DNA of 64,000 nt, from NCBI RefSeq assembly GCF_026167545.1, contig NZ_CP110678.1, forward strand, positions 1,237,501 to 1,301,500. Direction: 5' to 3'. The notes below the pieces were generated by a model that was given only the letters and a program-made list of their open reading frames with translations, did not search any database and was not told where the DNA came from. Made by a program: the position numbers and the translations under genes. The stretch comes from Sphingomonas sp. S1-29 (GTDB taxonomy: Bacteria > Pseudomonadota > Alphaproteobacteria > Sphingomonadales > Sphingomonadaceae). This document shows, in pieces, positions 1-8,060 of this stretch (position 1 is the first letter of the stretch; each line of letters opens with the position of its first letter).

Positions 1-1820
1 TGCTCGCGCATCATCGCGAACGCCTTGCGGATGCAGGTGAGCATGCCGAGCGCGAGAACGTCGACCTTCATCAGCCCCAGCGCGTCGATATCGTCCTTGT
101 CCCATTCGATGAAGGTGCGGTCGGCCATCGCGCCATTGTGGATCGGCACCGTCTCATCGAGCCGGTTCTGGGTGAGGATGAAGCCGCCGACATGCTGCGA
201 GAGATGGCGGGGGAATTCGAGGATCTGGTCGACCAGGCAGCGCAGCCGCGCGACATGCGGGTTGGCGGGATCGAAGCCCGATTCGGTGAAGCGGCGCTCC
301 TCCATGCGGCTGGCGAAGCTGCCCCAGACGGTGCCGACCAGCCGCACGGTCGCGTCCTCCGAAAAGCCCAGCACCTTGCCGACTTCGCGGACCGCGCTTC
401 GCGGGCGGTAATGGATGACGGTCGCGGCGATCCCTGCCCGCTCGCGGCCATAGCGGGCATAGATATACTGCATCACCTCCTCGCGGCGTTCATGCTCGAA
501 ATCGACGTCGATATCGGGGGGCTCGTGGCGTTCCTCGGACACGAAGCGCGAGAACAGCAGATCGTGCTCGGTCGGATCGACCGAGGTGACGCCGAGCAGG
601 AAGCAGACGATCGAATTGGCCGCAGAGCCGCGCCCCTGGCACAGGATCGGCGGATCGCGGGTGCGCGCGAAGCGGACCAGATCGTGGACGGTGAGGAAAT
701 AATAGGCGTAGTTCTGGCTGGCGATCAGCGCGAATTCCTCGGCCAGCCGGCGGCGGACATCGGCGGGCAGATCGGCGCCGTAGCGCTGGTGCGCCGCCTC
801 GACGACCATATGTTCGAGCCATGCCTGCGGCTGCCAGCCCTCGGGCACCGGCTCGTGCGGATATTCGTAGCGCAAATCGTCGAGGGTGAAGGCGATGCGG
901 GCGAGCAGGTTCAGGCTTTCGGCGACCGCCTGCGGGCAATCGCGGAACAGCCGCGCCATTTCGGCGGCGGGCTTGAGATAGCGTTCGGCATTGGCGGCGA
1001 GGCGGCGCCCGGCGGCGGCGATCGTCGTCTTCTGCTCGATACAGGTGAGGACGTCGTGGAGCTGGCGCTGATCGGGGGTGGCGTAGAGCGCATCGTTGGT
1101 GGCGAGCAGCGGCAGCCCGGTGCGCGCGGCCAGGTCGATGAGCGCGGCGAGGCGACGACGGTCGCGGCCTGCGCGGTGCATGGTCGCGCCGATCCAGACG
1201 CGGCCGGGGGCGGCGGACTGGAGGGTGGCGAGGATGCGCTCTTGGCCCCCCACCCCATCGTCACCCCGGACTAGTTCCGGGGTCCAGCGTGCGCCAACCG
1301 CTGGCGCAGGTGGTGGAGAGGTGGACCCCGGAACCAGTCCGGGGTGACGAAGCAGGGTGAGTTTGGGTTCGACGGGTGGCGCGCGAACGGGGCCGAGCGA
1401 GGGCGTGGCCATCACGATCAGCAGCAGGTCGTCGCAATACGCCAGCAGATCCTCGAGCCGCAGTACGCAGCCGCCCTTTTGCGCGCGCAGATTGCCCAAG
1501 GTCAGCAGCCGAGTGAGCCGACCCCAACCGTGGCGCGTGGCGGGATAAGCCAGGATGTCGGGGGTATCATCGGCGAACACCAGCCGCGCGCCGACGACCA
1601 GGCGGAAGTCGATCTCGCCCAGCCCCGCCTCGGCAGCCTTGGCGCGCGCCTGTTTGAGCGCGACGTGCGCGCGCACCACCCCCGCCACGCTGTTGCGGTC
1701 AGCGATGCCGATCCCCGCCATCCCGAGCGCGAAGGCCTGCGCGACCATGTCCGACGGTGCCGACGCGCCGCGCAGGAACGAATAATTGGTCGCCGCCCCG
1801 AGTTCGGCGAACCCGGTCAT
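1..1820 (-). CDS. dnaE2: Error-prone DNA polymerase DnaE2/ImuC (3' end outside window)
   Basis: The frame is open from the ATG at 1820 to the window edge (about 606 codons of a usual ~1,050), so only the N-terminal part is present. It starts MTGFAELGAATNYSFLRGAS, the PHP-domain start typical of C-family polymerases. Later motifs include IGATMHRAGRDRRRL, LLATNDALY, GRGSAANSIVCFLLG and the PDIDVDFEHERREEV segment that carries catalytic aspartates of the C-family palm. The start overlaps the imuB stop as ATGA, so it is the third gene of the imuA-imuB-dnaE2 operon and should share its SOS control. In the family, ImuC carries out translesion synthesis with ImuB as a non-catalytic adaptor to the beta clamp. 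Oddity: a palindromic repeat lies in frame at 1259-1349 and adds about 30 Pro/Gly/Thr-rich residues to the PHP region without breaking the frame. Confidence 0.95.
   Translation of the reverse strand, partial: MTGFAELGAATNYSFLRGASAPSDMVAQAFALGMAGIGIADRNSVAGVVRAHVALKQARAKAAEAGLGEIDFRLVVGARLVFADDTPDILAYPATRHGWGRLTRLLTLGNLRAQKGGCVLRLEDLLAYCDDLLLIVMATPSLGPVRAPPVEPKLTLLRHPGLVPGSTSPPPAPAVGARWTPELVRGDDGVGGQERILATLQSAAPGRVWIGATMHRAGRDRRRLAALIDLAARTGLPLLATNDALYATPDQRQLHDVLTCIEQKTTIAAAGRRLAANAERYLKPAAEMARLFRDCPQAVAESLNLLARIAFTLDDLRYEYPHEPVPEGWQPQAWLEHMVVEAAHQRYGADLPADVRRRLAEEFALIASQNYAYYFLTVHDLVRFARTRDPPILCQGRGSAANSIVCFLLGVTSVDPTEHDLLFSRFVSEERHEPPDIDVDFEHERREEVMQYIYARYGRERAGIAATVIHYRPRSAVREVGKVLGFSEDATVRLVGTVWGSFASRMEERRFTESGFDPANPHVARLRCLVDQILEFPRHLSQHVGGFILTQNRLDETVPIHNGAMADRTFIEWDKDDIDALGLMKVDVLALGMLTCIRKAFAMMRE
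1259..1349. repeat. REP-like inverted repeat inserted in frame in dnaE2
   Basis: Arms at 1259-1286 and 1322-1349 are inverted copies differing at about one base. Each contains the core CACCCCGGAC / GTCCGGGGTG. The central loop holds a second small stem (TGCGCCA...TGGCGCA). Read on the minus strand it encodes roughly HPGLVPGSTSPPP...VRGDDG within DnaE2. It looks like an interspersed extragenic palindrome that landed inside a gene at a tolerated loop. Confidence 0.85.
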
Positions 1821-3370
1821 GCAAATAGGCCGTGTACGTACCAGCGCGGATCGGCGGCCTCGCGGCCATAGAGGCCGTGGCGGAACACCCAGAAGCGGCG
1901 GCCGCGCGCGTCCTCAATCCGGTAATAATCGCGCGTCAGCCCGCCATTGTCGGCGCGCCGCCACCATTCAGGGGCGATCCGCTCAGGGCCTTCGAACCGG
2001 GTGATGTCGTGCAGCGTGCGCCGCCAGCGAAAGCGATGCGGCGGGCCGTCGGGGACTTCGGCCATCACCTCGATCGGCTGTGGCGGGTCGAACAGGTGGA
2101 GCGGGCGAAGCGGCGGCTCACCGGGCTCGGGGGTGTCCCAGGCGGCGGGGGTGCCGGTATCGACCGCGGGCAGCGTCAGCACGCCTTGTTCGGGGATATG
2201 CGTGTCGCGCGTGGCGAAGCGGCGGATCCGCCCGCGCCCCAGCCGCGCGCTGAGGCGATCGACCAATGCCGCCATCGCCTCTTCGCTGATCGTCCCGCCT
2301 TCGAGCTGGAGCTGGGTCGGCGCAAGCGGCTCGATCGCGGGGATCGCCAGGCGGATCATGTCGAAGCCGAAGCCCGGATCGATCGGATCGGCGAGCGAAT
2401 CGACGCGCTCGCCGAACAGCCGCACCAGCATCGCGGCATCGCGCAGCGGCTGGCCGCTTTCGACCGCGAGATCGAACACCCGCCCGTCGCTGCGGAACAG
2501 CCGGACGGCGAAGCGGCGGCCGCCCATGTGGCGCTCCTCGAGCTCGATCGCGGCCTGTTGCGCCAGATCGCCGATCGCCGCCAAGGCATCCTGCGTCCGC
2601 GCGATAGGCTCGGCGAAGCGGCGCTCGAACAGCATTGCAGGCGGCGGACGGCGCGGCGAGATTCGGCTGTCGGAGGATCCGAGCACGCGCGCCAGCATGT
2701 CGGTGGTGCCCTTGCCGAAGCGCGCCGATACCGGGCCAGACGGGCGCACCGCCAGATCGCCCAGCGTCTTGAGCCCGGCGCGGCGAAGCGCGGTTTCGGT
2801 CTCGTCATCGAGCCGCAGCGCCTCGACCCCCAAGCGCCGTAGCGCCGCATCTTCGCTCGCGGCGGGTGCGGTCTGGAAGCGCGCGAGCGCCTGCGCGCCC
2901 TCGGGACTGGCGGCGAAGGCGTGGCGCAGATGCCCGGTCCAGCGCGCCATCCGCGCCTCGACATCGGCGAGCAAGCCGCCCTCGTCGCCGAACAGATGCG
3001 CCGCGCCGGTGATGTCGAGCGTCAGCCCATCGGGCGAATCGAGCGCAACCATCGGGGTATAGCGCTCGCACCCATCGGCCAGCCGTTCGAGCCAGCCGAT
3101 ATCGGCGACCGGATCGGCATCGAACACCGCAAGCTCGGGCACCCGCGCGCGGGCATCGGCGAGCGAGAGCCCGGCGATGAGCCCCAGCGTCTGCGCGCGT
3201 GGATCGACTGCGGCAAGGCGGATCGCGCCACGATCCCTTTCGACCAGCGCGAACGGCGCGTCATCAGGCACGTCGCAATCGGGCACCCCCATCCGCACCA
3301 GCCGATCGGCCGGCAGGAAGGGAAACCACAGCGCCAGATAGCGCCGGCGCGCGGAAGCTTGCTTGTTCAC
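1817..3370 (-). CDS. imuB: ImuB, inactive Y-family polymerase-like protein
   Basis: Y-family polymerase-like adaptor of the ImuABC mutasome; in the family it lacks catalytic carboxylates and links DnaE2 to the beta clamp. The sequence begins RRRYLALWFPFLPADRL, the usual ImuB N-terminus, and shows the helix-hairpin-helix-like stretch around LGDLAVRPSGPVSARFGKGT and a C-terminal region ending DPRWYVHGLFA. I chose the GTG at 3370 (about 517 aa) because the motif-bearing sequence starts right after it and a GGAG lies about 9 nt upstream. An ATG at 3457 in the same frame would add an unconserved 29-residue leader. The 5' end overlaps imuA by about 107 nt and the stop overlaps the dnaE2 start, implying tight translational coupling. 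Confidence 0.9.
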   Translation of the reverse strand: MNKQASARRRYLALWFPFLPADRLVRMGVPDCDVPDDAPFALVERDRGAIRLAAVDPRAQTLGLIAGLSLADARARVPELAVFDADPVADIGWLERLADGCERYTPMVALDSPDGLTLDITGAAHLFGDEGGLLADVEARMARWTGHLRHAFAASPEGAQALARFQTAPAASEDAALRRLGVEALRLDDETETALRRAGLKTLGDLAVRPSGPVSARFGKGTTDMLARVLGSSDSRISPRRPPPAMLFERRFAEPIARTQDALAAIGDLAQQAAIELEERHMGGRRFAVRLFRSDGRVFDLAVESGQPLRDAAMLVRLFGERVDSLADPIDPGFGFDMIRLAIPAIEPLAPTQLQLEGGTISEEAMAALVDRLSARLGRGRIRRFATRDTHIPEQGVLTLPAVDTGTPAAWDTPEPGEPPLRPLHLFDPPQPIEVMAEVPDGPPHRFRWRRTLHDITRFEGPERIAPEWWRRADNGGLTRDYYRIEDARGRRFWVFRHGLYGREAADPRWYVHGLFA

Positions 3371-4040
3371 GATCCCACTCCACTCGCCAAACCCCGCTTT
3401 GGGCGCGGCCACGCTGGCGCAACAATTCGACTTCGAGCGCGGGATGCCCCGGCGCATCGGCAGCGAGCGGCACCGATGCCGCCGCGCGCACCGCCCAGCG
3501 CGTTTGCGCGGCGCTTGGCGAAGGTTCGGCGGCGATCCGCAGGATGATCGCGGTGACCCCCGATTCCTCCGCCGCCAGCGCCAGCCGCCGGCTTGCCGTG
3601 AGATCGAGCCGGCGCGGATCGCGCCACAATTCGATCAGCGCGATGCCGACATCGGGGCAGCGCACGACATCGGCAGCGGCGCGCAGCACCGCGAGCGGAT
3701 CGGGCAACAGCCCCAGGATCAGCCGGTCGGGGTCGATACCGATCTCGACCAGCCCCGCGGCATGGAGCTGTCCCCCCTGCCGATCGGCGGTTTCCTCGCG
3801 CAGCCACACGATCCCGCCCCCCAGCCGCCGCGCGAGCATCGCCGCGAACCCCGCCGCGCAGCTCGCATCGGCGGCATCGAGCGCGAACACCTCGTGCACC
3901 CGCCCGCGCGCCAGCCCGCCGCCCAGCGCCAGGTCGATCGCGACATGGCCGGTCGCCACGCACGTCGACGCGATCGAGGACGGTGGCTCGATCGCGGCGA
4001 TCCTGCGGCGCAGGTCGCTCAAGGCGGACGACTCGGTCAT
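3264..4040 (-). CDS. imuA: ImuA, SOS mutagenesis protein
   Basis: A 258-residue RecA/SulA-like protein, first gene of the imuA-imuB-dnaE2 operon. The region LALGGGLARGRVHEVFALDAADA corresponds to the Walker-like N-terminal segment of ImuA. The later RVEWDREQASFRAPALSGAVV stretch is the conserved C-terminal block. In other bacteria ImuA is needed for damage-induced mutagenesis and binds RecA and ImuB. The ATG at 4040 lies only 4 nt from a LexA box, with no Shine-Dalgarno sequence outside that box. This suggests a leaderless or very short-leader transcript. The 3' end runs about 107 nt into imuB in another frame. Confidence 0.88.
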   Translation of the reverse strand: MTESSALSDLRRRIAAIEPPSSIASTCVATGHVAIDLALGGGLARGRVHEVFALDAADASCAAGFAAMLARRLGGGIVWLREETADRQGGQLHAAGLVEIGIDPDRLILGLLPDPLAVLRAAADVVRCPDVGIALIELWRDPRRLDLTASRRLALAAEESGVTAIILRIAAEPSPSAAQTRWAVRAAASVPLAADAPGHPALEVELLRQRGRAQSGVWRVEWDREQASFRAPALSGAVVSLPAGRSAGADGGARLRRA

Positions 4041-4044
4041 AATT

Positions 4045-4059
4045 GTTCACTATATGTTC
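4045..4059. promoter_or_regulatory. LexA (SOS) box of the imuA operon
   Basis: GTTCACTATATGTTC matches the alphaproteobacterial LexA consensus GTTC-N7-GTTC exactly. It sits immediately upstream of the imuA ATG, as expected for a repressor site overlapping promoter or transcription start. Confidence 0.92.
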
Positions 4060-4141
4060 TTATCGCGCCGATCGCCGAGCCGAGTCAATCGCGCCCTGCC
4101 CCGCGCCGGCGATTGACCCCCGCCGTCGCAACGGGCATATA

Positions 4142-4160
4142 GTAACAACTGTTACCAGTT
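4142..4160. promoter_or_regulatory. Candidate operator upstream of hpd
   Basis: Two overlapping inverted repeats lie just before the hpd ribosome-binding site: GTAACA-AC-TGTTAC (4142-4155) and AACTG-TTAC-CAGTT (4147-4160). They overlap a TATAGT that could be a -10 element. A dyad here would suit a MarR/Lrp-type regulator of tyrosine catabolism, but the regulator is not in the window, so its identity is inference. Confidence 0.55.
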
Positions 4161-4177
4161 TAGGAGCGATGCCGACC

Positions 4178-5245
4178 ATGGATCATATGGACGTGAACCC
4201 GATGGGCCTCGACGGCTTCGAATTTTGCGAATTCACCTCGGCCGATCCCGAGCGGATGGCGGGCCAGCTCGAGGCGATGGGCTTCGTTGCGGCGTCGGTG
4301 CATCCCACGCGCGACGTCGTTCGCTACAAGCAGGGGCGGATCAACATCCTGCTCAACCGCGAACCGACCGGCCATGCCGCCGAATTCCGCGCCGCGCACG
4401 GCCCTTCGGCCAGCGGCATGGCGTTCCGCGTGCAGGACGCCCAGGCGGCGTTCGATGCGGCGCTCGAGCGCGGCGCGATCGCGGCCGATGCTGCCGAAGG
4501 CGCGCTGGGCGAAGGCTATGCGCTGCAGGGAATCGGCGGGTCGATGCTGTACCTGGTCGACCGCCACGGCGCGCGCGGCAGCCTGTATGACGACTGGACC
4601 CCGGTCGAGGGCGCGGCGGAGGCCGAGGCGGCGAACAATGTCGGGCTCGACCTGCTCGATCACCTTACCCACAATGTCCGGCGCGGGCAGATGCGGGTGT
4701 GGTCGCAATTCTACAACGCGATCTTCGGCTTCGAAGAGCAGAAATATTTCGACATCAAGGGCAAGGCGACCGGGCTGTTCAGCCAGGCGATGATCGCCCC
4801 CGACAAGGCGATCCGCATCCCGCTGAACGAGAGCCAGGACGACAAGAGCCAGATCGAGGAATATCTGCGCGAATATAATGGCGAAGGCATCCAGCATTTG
4901 GCCTTCACCACCGACGACATCTACGCGACGGTGGAAAAGCTTCGCGCGCGCGGCGTGAAGCTGCAGGACACGATCGAGACGTACTACGAACTGATCGACA
5001 AGCGCGTGCCGGGGCATGGCGAGGATGTCGAGCGGCTGAAGCGCAACCGCATCCTGATCGACGGCGACACCGGCGACGAGGGGATTTTGCTGCAGATCTT
5101 CACCGAGAATATGTTCGGGCCGATCTTCTTCGAGATCATCCAGCGCAAGGGCAATGAAGGCTTCGGCGCGGGGAATTTCCAGGCGCTGTATGAGTCGATC
5201 GAGCTGGACCAGATCCGTCGGGGTGTGGTGACGGTGGATGCGTAA
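4178..5245 (+). CDS. hpd: 4-hydroxyphenylpyruvate dioxygenase
   Basis: Converts 4-hydroxyphenylpyruvate to homogentisate in cytoplasmic tyrosine degradation (non-haem Fe(II) enzyme, two-VOC-domain fold). With the ATG at 4178 the protein is 355 aa, the normal bacterial length. The three Fe ligands are visible: H162 (LLDHLTHN), H240 (GIQHLAFTTDD) and E319 (PIFFEIIQR). The last two sit in the usual C-terminal domain. An AGGAG at 4162-4166 lies 11 nt before this ATG; an ATG at 4169 is too close to it and one at 4187 is also possible. It is followed by hmgA, the next pathway step, across a long palindromic repeat, so the two may be separately processed or transcribed. Confidence 0.95.
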   Translation: MDHMDVNPMGLDGFEFCEFTSADPERMAGQLEAMGFVAASVHPTRDVVRYKQGRINILLNREPTGHAAEFRAAHGPSASGMAFRVQDAQAAFDAALERGAIAADAAEGALGEGYALQGIGGSMLYLVDRHGARGSLYDDWTPVEGAAEAEAANNVGLDLLDHLTHNVRRGQMRVWSQFYNAIFGFEEQKYFDIKGKATGLFSQAMIAPDKAIRIPLNESQDDKSQIEEYLREYNGEGIQHLAFTTDDIYATVEKLRARGVKLQDTIETYYELIDKRVPGHGEDVERLKRNRILIDGDTGDEGILLQIFTENMFGPIFFEIIQRKGNEGFGAGNFQALYESIELDQIRRGVVTVDA

Positions 5246-5247
5246 TC

Positions 5248-5448
5248 AAACCTTCTCCCGCTGGCGGGAGAAGGATACCGAAGCTTGGCTGCGAAGCGGC
5301 CTAGCGAAGGTTGGATGAGGGTGGTGCGGCCCCTAGGGGCCGCGCGGTCGCAAGTGCGACCGCACCACCCTCACCCAGCTTCGCCTAGGCCGCGCTGAAG
5401 TAGCGCGACCAAGGCTACGCAACCCTCTCCCGCTGGCGGGAGAGGGGT
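5248..5448. repeat. Long imperfect palindrome between hpd and hmgA
   Basis: About 200 bp with two-fold symmetry around position 5348. Both outer ends carry CTCCCGCTGGCGGGAGA hairpins, and the inner arms GAGGGTGGTGCG and CGCACCACCCTC flank a GC-rich core. This fills the whole hpd-hmgA gap. It looks like an interspersed intergenic repeat and may also act as a terminator or mRNA-processing signal. Confidence 0.8.
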
Positions 5449-5460
5449 AGAGAGGCGACC

Positions 5461-6741
5461 ATGACCCATTACCTCCCCGGCTTCGGCAATCATGTTTCGA
5501 CCGAGGCGATCCCCGGCGCGCTGCCGATCGGGCGCAATTCGCCGCAGCGGCCAGCGTTCGGGCTATATGCCGAGCAATTGTCGGGCACCGCCTTCACCGC
5601 GCCGCGCCACGAGAATCGCCGGTCGTGGCTGTACCGGATGCGGCCCACCGCCGAGCATCCGCCGTTCGTGCTCTACACCGGCGCGGCCGATTTCGCGCCC
5701 GGCACCGCCGACGCGCCGCTTGCGCCCAATCGCCTGCGCTGGGATCCGCTGCCGCTGCCGCAAACCCCGGTCGACCTGATCGACGGCATGACGACGATGA
5801 TGGCCAGCCGCGATCCCGCCAGCCTCAACGGCGTCGCGCTGCACGTCTATGCCGCCAGCCGCGACATGGACGCGCGCGTGTTCATGAACGCCGATGGCGA
5901 GATGCTGTTCGTCCCCGAACATGGCCGGCTGGCACTGTTGACCGAGCTCGGGCGGATCGACGTTGCGCCGGGGCAGATCGCGCTGGTTCCGCGCGGGGTG
6001 CGCTTTCGTGCGCTGCTGCCCGACGGCAGCGCGCGCGGCTATGTCTGCGAGAATCACGGCAGCTTCTTTCGCTTGCCCGATCTGGGGCCGATCGGTGCCA
6101 ATGGCCTCGCCAACCCGCGCGATTTCGAGACGCCGGTCGCCTGGTACGAGGATCGCGACGAGCCGTTCGAGGTGGTGCAGAAATTTCTCGGCTCGCTATG
6201 GACGACGACGATCGACCATTCGCCGCTCGACGTGGTGGCGTGGCACGGCAACCTGGCCCCGTGGCGCTATGATCTGGCGCGGTTCAACGCGATCAACACC
6301 GTCAGTTTCGACCATCCCGATCCGTCGATCTTCACCGTGCTGACCTCGCCCAGCGACGTGGCGGGTCGCGCCAATGCCGATTTCGTGATCTTCCCGCCGC
6401 GCTGGATGGTGGCCGAGGACAGCTTCCGCCCGCCCTGGTTCCACCGCAACGTGATGTCCGAAGCGATGGGGCTGATCCAGGGGGCGTATGACGCCAAGGC
6501 CGAGGGATTTCAGCCGGGCGGCATTTCGCTGCACAATCTGATGTCGGGCCACGGCCCCGATGTCGCGACGTGGAAGGCCGCGAGCGCCGCCGAACTGAAG
6601 CCGCACAAGATCGACGGCACGATGGCGTTCATGCTCGAGAGCTGCTGGCCGTATCGCCCGACGCAGGGCGCGCTCGATCGCGCGCAGCTCGATTACGACG
6701 CGGTGTGGAACGACTTTCCCAAGGCGAAGCTGCCGCAGTGA
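5461..6741 (+). CDS. hmgA: Homogentisate 1,2-dioxygenase
   Basis: Opens the aromatic ring of homogentisate to maleylacetoacetate. The protein is 426 aa, full length for the family. It begins [20 protein letters not shown] and contains [15 protein letters not shown], both standard family blocks. Likely Fe ligands are H328 and E334 ([11 protein letters not shown]) and H364 (MSGHGPD), with the spacing known for the human enzyme (6 and 30 residues). The start follows GAGAGG. The stop overlaps the GTG start of a Rieske protein. Isomerase and fumarylacetoacetase genes for the next steps are not in this window. Confidence 0.96.
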   Translation: MTHYLPGFGNHVSTEAIPGALPIGRNSPQRPAFGLYAEQLSGTAFTAPRHENRRSWLYRMRPTAEHPPFVLYTGAADFAPGTADAPLAPNRLRWDPLPLPQTPVDLIDGMTTMMASRDPASLNGVALHVYAASRDMDARVFMNADGEMLFVPEHGRLALLTELGRIDVAPGQIALVPRGVRFRALLPDGSARGYVCENHGSFFRLPDLGPIGANGLANPRDFETPVAWYEDRDEPFEVVQKFLGSLWTTTIDHSPLDVVAWHGNLAPWRYDLARFNAINTVSFDHPDPSIFTVLTSPSDVAGRANADFVIFPPRWMVAEDSFRPPWFHRNVMSEAMGLIQGAYDAKAEGFQPGGISLHNLMSGHGPDVATWKAASAAELKPHKIDGTMAFMLESCWPYRPTQGALDRAQLDYDAVWNDFPKAKLPQ

Positions 6742-7121
6742 GCACCGCCGATACGCGGGTGTTCGCGACCCCGGCGGGGGTGACTCTGGGCGCGCTCGAT
6801 TTGGTCGCCGACGGCGCGGCGCGCAGTTTCGTGGTGCAGATGCGTGCCGGGCGGTTTCATGGCTTTGCGGTGCGGCGCGGGGACGGCGTGGTCGGCTATG
6901 TCGATCGTTGCCCGCACATGCAGGTGCCGCTGGCGCAGAGTCTCGATGCGTATCTGACCCCCGATGGCGGGTTGATCGCGTGCGCGTGGCATGGCGCGCT
7001 GTTTCGGATCGATGATGGCGAATGCGTCGGCGGGCCGTGCGTGGGGGCGCGGCTGGGGGCCTGGCCGTTGGTGGTCGAGGCGGGGATGATCGTGACGGGG
7101 GTTCTGCCCGAGGCGACTTGA
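6738..7121 (+). CDS. Small Rieske [2Fe-2S] protein
   Basis: A 127-residue protein beginning at a GTG that overlaps the hmgA stop (GTGA). It has one Rieske centre: [10 protein letters not shown] (Cys-Pro-His) and [10 protein letters not shown] (Cys-x2-His), separated by a longer linker than in ferredoxins of dioxygenases. No membrane segment is seen. Translational coupling to hmgA suggests a role in aromatic catabolism, perhaps as an electron donor or auxiliary factor, but HmgA itself needs no ferredoxin. The function is therefore open. Confidence 0.8.
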   Translation: MSTADTRVFATPAGVTLGALDLVADGAARSFVVQMRAGRFHGFAVRRGDGVVGYVDRCPHMQVPLAQSLDAYLTPDGGLIACAWHGALFRIDDGECVGGPCVGARLGAWPLVVEAGMIVTGVLPEAT

Positions 7122-7136
7122 TCGGGCACGCCCCCT

Positions 7137-7228
7137 CCCCGTTCGTGCTGAGCTTGTCGAAGCACCGTTCTTTCTTCGCCACCGTCGAAAAGAAGTACGG
7201 TCCTTCGACAAGCTCAGGACGAACGGGG
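7137..7228. repeat. REP-type inverted repeat (GAGCTTGTCGAAG family)
   Basis: Arms at about 7137-7168 and 7197-7228 are inverted copies built on the core GCTTGTCGAAG / CTTCGACAAGC with CCGTTCGT / ACGAACGG outer ends. It lies in the convergent gap after the Rieske gene and the L,D-transpeptidase gene, so it can serve as a bidirectional terminator. A related copy occurs at 8809-8930. Confidence 0.85.
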
Positions 7229-7246
7229 GGACGCTATCCCATCAAT

Positions 7247-8044
7247 TCACCGCTTCCGCGCGCCGCCCTTGGCGCCATAGCCCTCGGCGAACACCGCATC
7301 ATACACCGCGAACCGCACATCCTCGTTCGCCAGCTCGATCCTTGGCAGCGGCTCCGCCCTTGCCAGCACGCGATCGTCGGCGACGGGGCCGGTGAGGACG
7401 CCGCGATCGGCGATCAGCACCGGCGGCAGTTCGATTTCGCGCGGCGCGGCGCGCGGGAGTACGCCGTCGACGGCGGTATCGATTACCCGCACCTTGCCGC
7501 CCATCCTGGTGAGGTCGAACAACCGCTCGGCAAAGTCGGCGGGGAAGCGGATGCAGCCGTGCGACGCGGGATAGCCGGGCAGGTCGCCGGCGTGGAGCGC
7601 AATGCCGGTCCAGGTGAGCCGCTGCATGAAGGGCATCGGTGCGTCCGAATAAAGGTTCGAGCGGTGGAACACCTTCTTTTGCAGGATCGTGAAGGCGCCC
7701 ACCGGGGTATCCTTGCCGGGCTTGCCGGTCGATACCGTCGAAATGCCGACCAACTTGCCGCCGCGATAGACATAGGCGAGCTGGCTGGGCAGGCTGATGA
7801 CGATCGCGACATCGCCGGTGGTGGCGGCGTCTTCGCGCCAGACATATTCGCCCGCCTGCAAGGCCGCAGCGCGCGATTCGACGTTGGTTTGCGCGCGCAC
7901 CGTGTCGAGCGGCGCTGCGACCAAGCCGACCGCGACGAACGCCGCATTAACCATGCCAAGTCGTTGCGGGCGAGACGAGCCGTGGTGGTTACCCGCCAGA
8001 CCGCGCAACAAAACCGCGAAACCACCCAAAGGCTTTACCGTCAT
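7247..8044 (-). CDS. L,D-transpeptidase (YkuD domain), exported
   Basis: A 265-residue cell-wall enzyme. The YkuD domain is shown by AIVISLPSQLAYVYRGGKLVGISTVSTGKPG-like sequence followed by the catalytic motif HAGDLPGYPASHGCIRFP (nucleophilic Cys in SHGCIR). Such enzymes make 3-3 peptidoglycan cross-links or anchor proteins to peptidoglycan in the periplasm. The N-terminus has a long leader with a hydrophobic run ending TVRAQ, so it is probably exported. The ATG at 8044 has a good GGAGG 10 nt upstream; an internal ATG at 7954 would give a cleaner signal peptide but lacks a ribosome-binding site. It is divergent from another L,D-transpeptidase only 16 bp away. Confidence 0.85.
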   Translation of the reverse strand: MTVKPLGGFAVLLRGLAGNHHGSSRPQRLGMVNAAFVAVGLVAAPLDTVRAQTNVESRAAALQAGEYVWREDAATTGDVAIVISLPSQLAYVYRGGKLVGISTVSTGKPGKDTPVGAFTILQKKVFHRSNLYSDAPMPFMQRLTWTGIALHAGDLPGYPASHGCIRFPADFAERLFDLTRMGGKVRVIDTAVDGVLPRAAPREIELPPVLIADRGVLTGPVADDRVLARAEPLPRIELANEDVRFAVYDAVFAEGYGAKGGARKR

Positions 8045-8060
8045 CTGCTATAGCCTCCGT

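Noticed and set aside
138..1274. Plus-strand open frame opposite dnaE2
   Set aside because: The minus strand carries uninterrupted DnaE2 motifs through the whole stretch.
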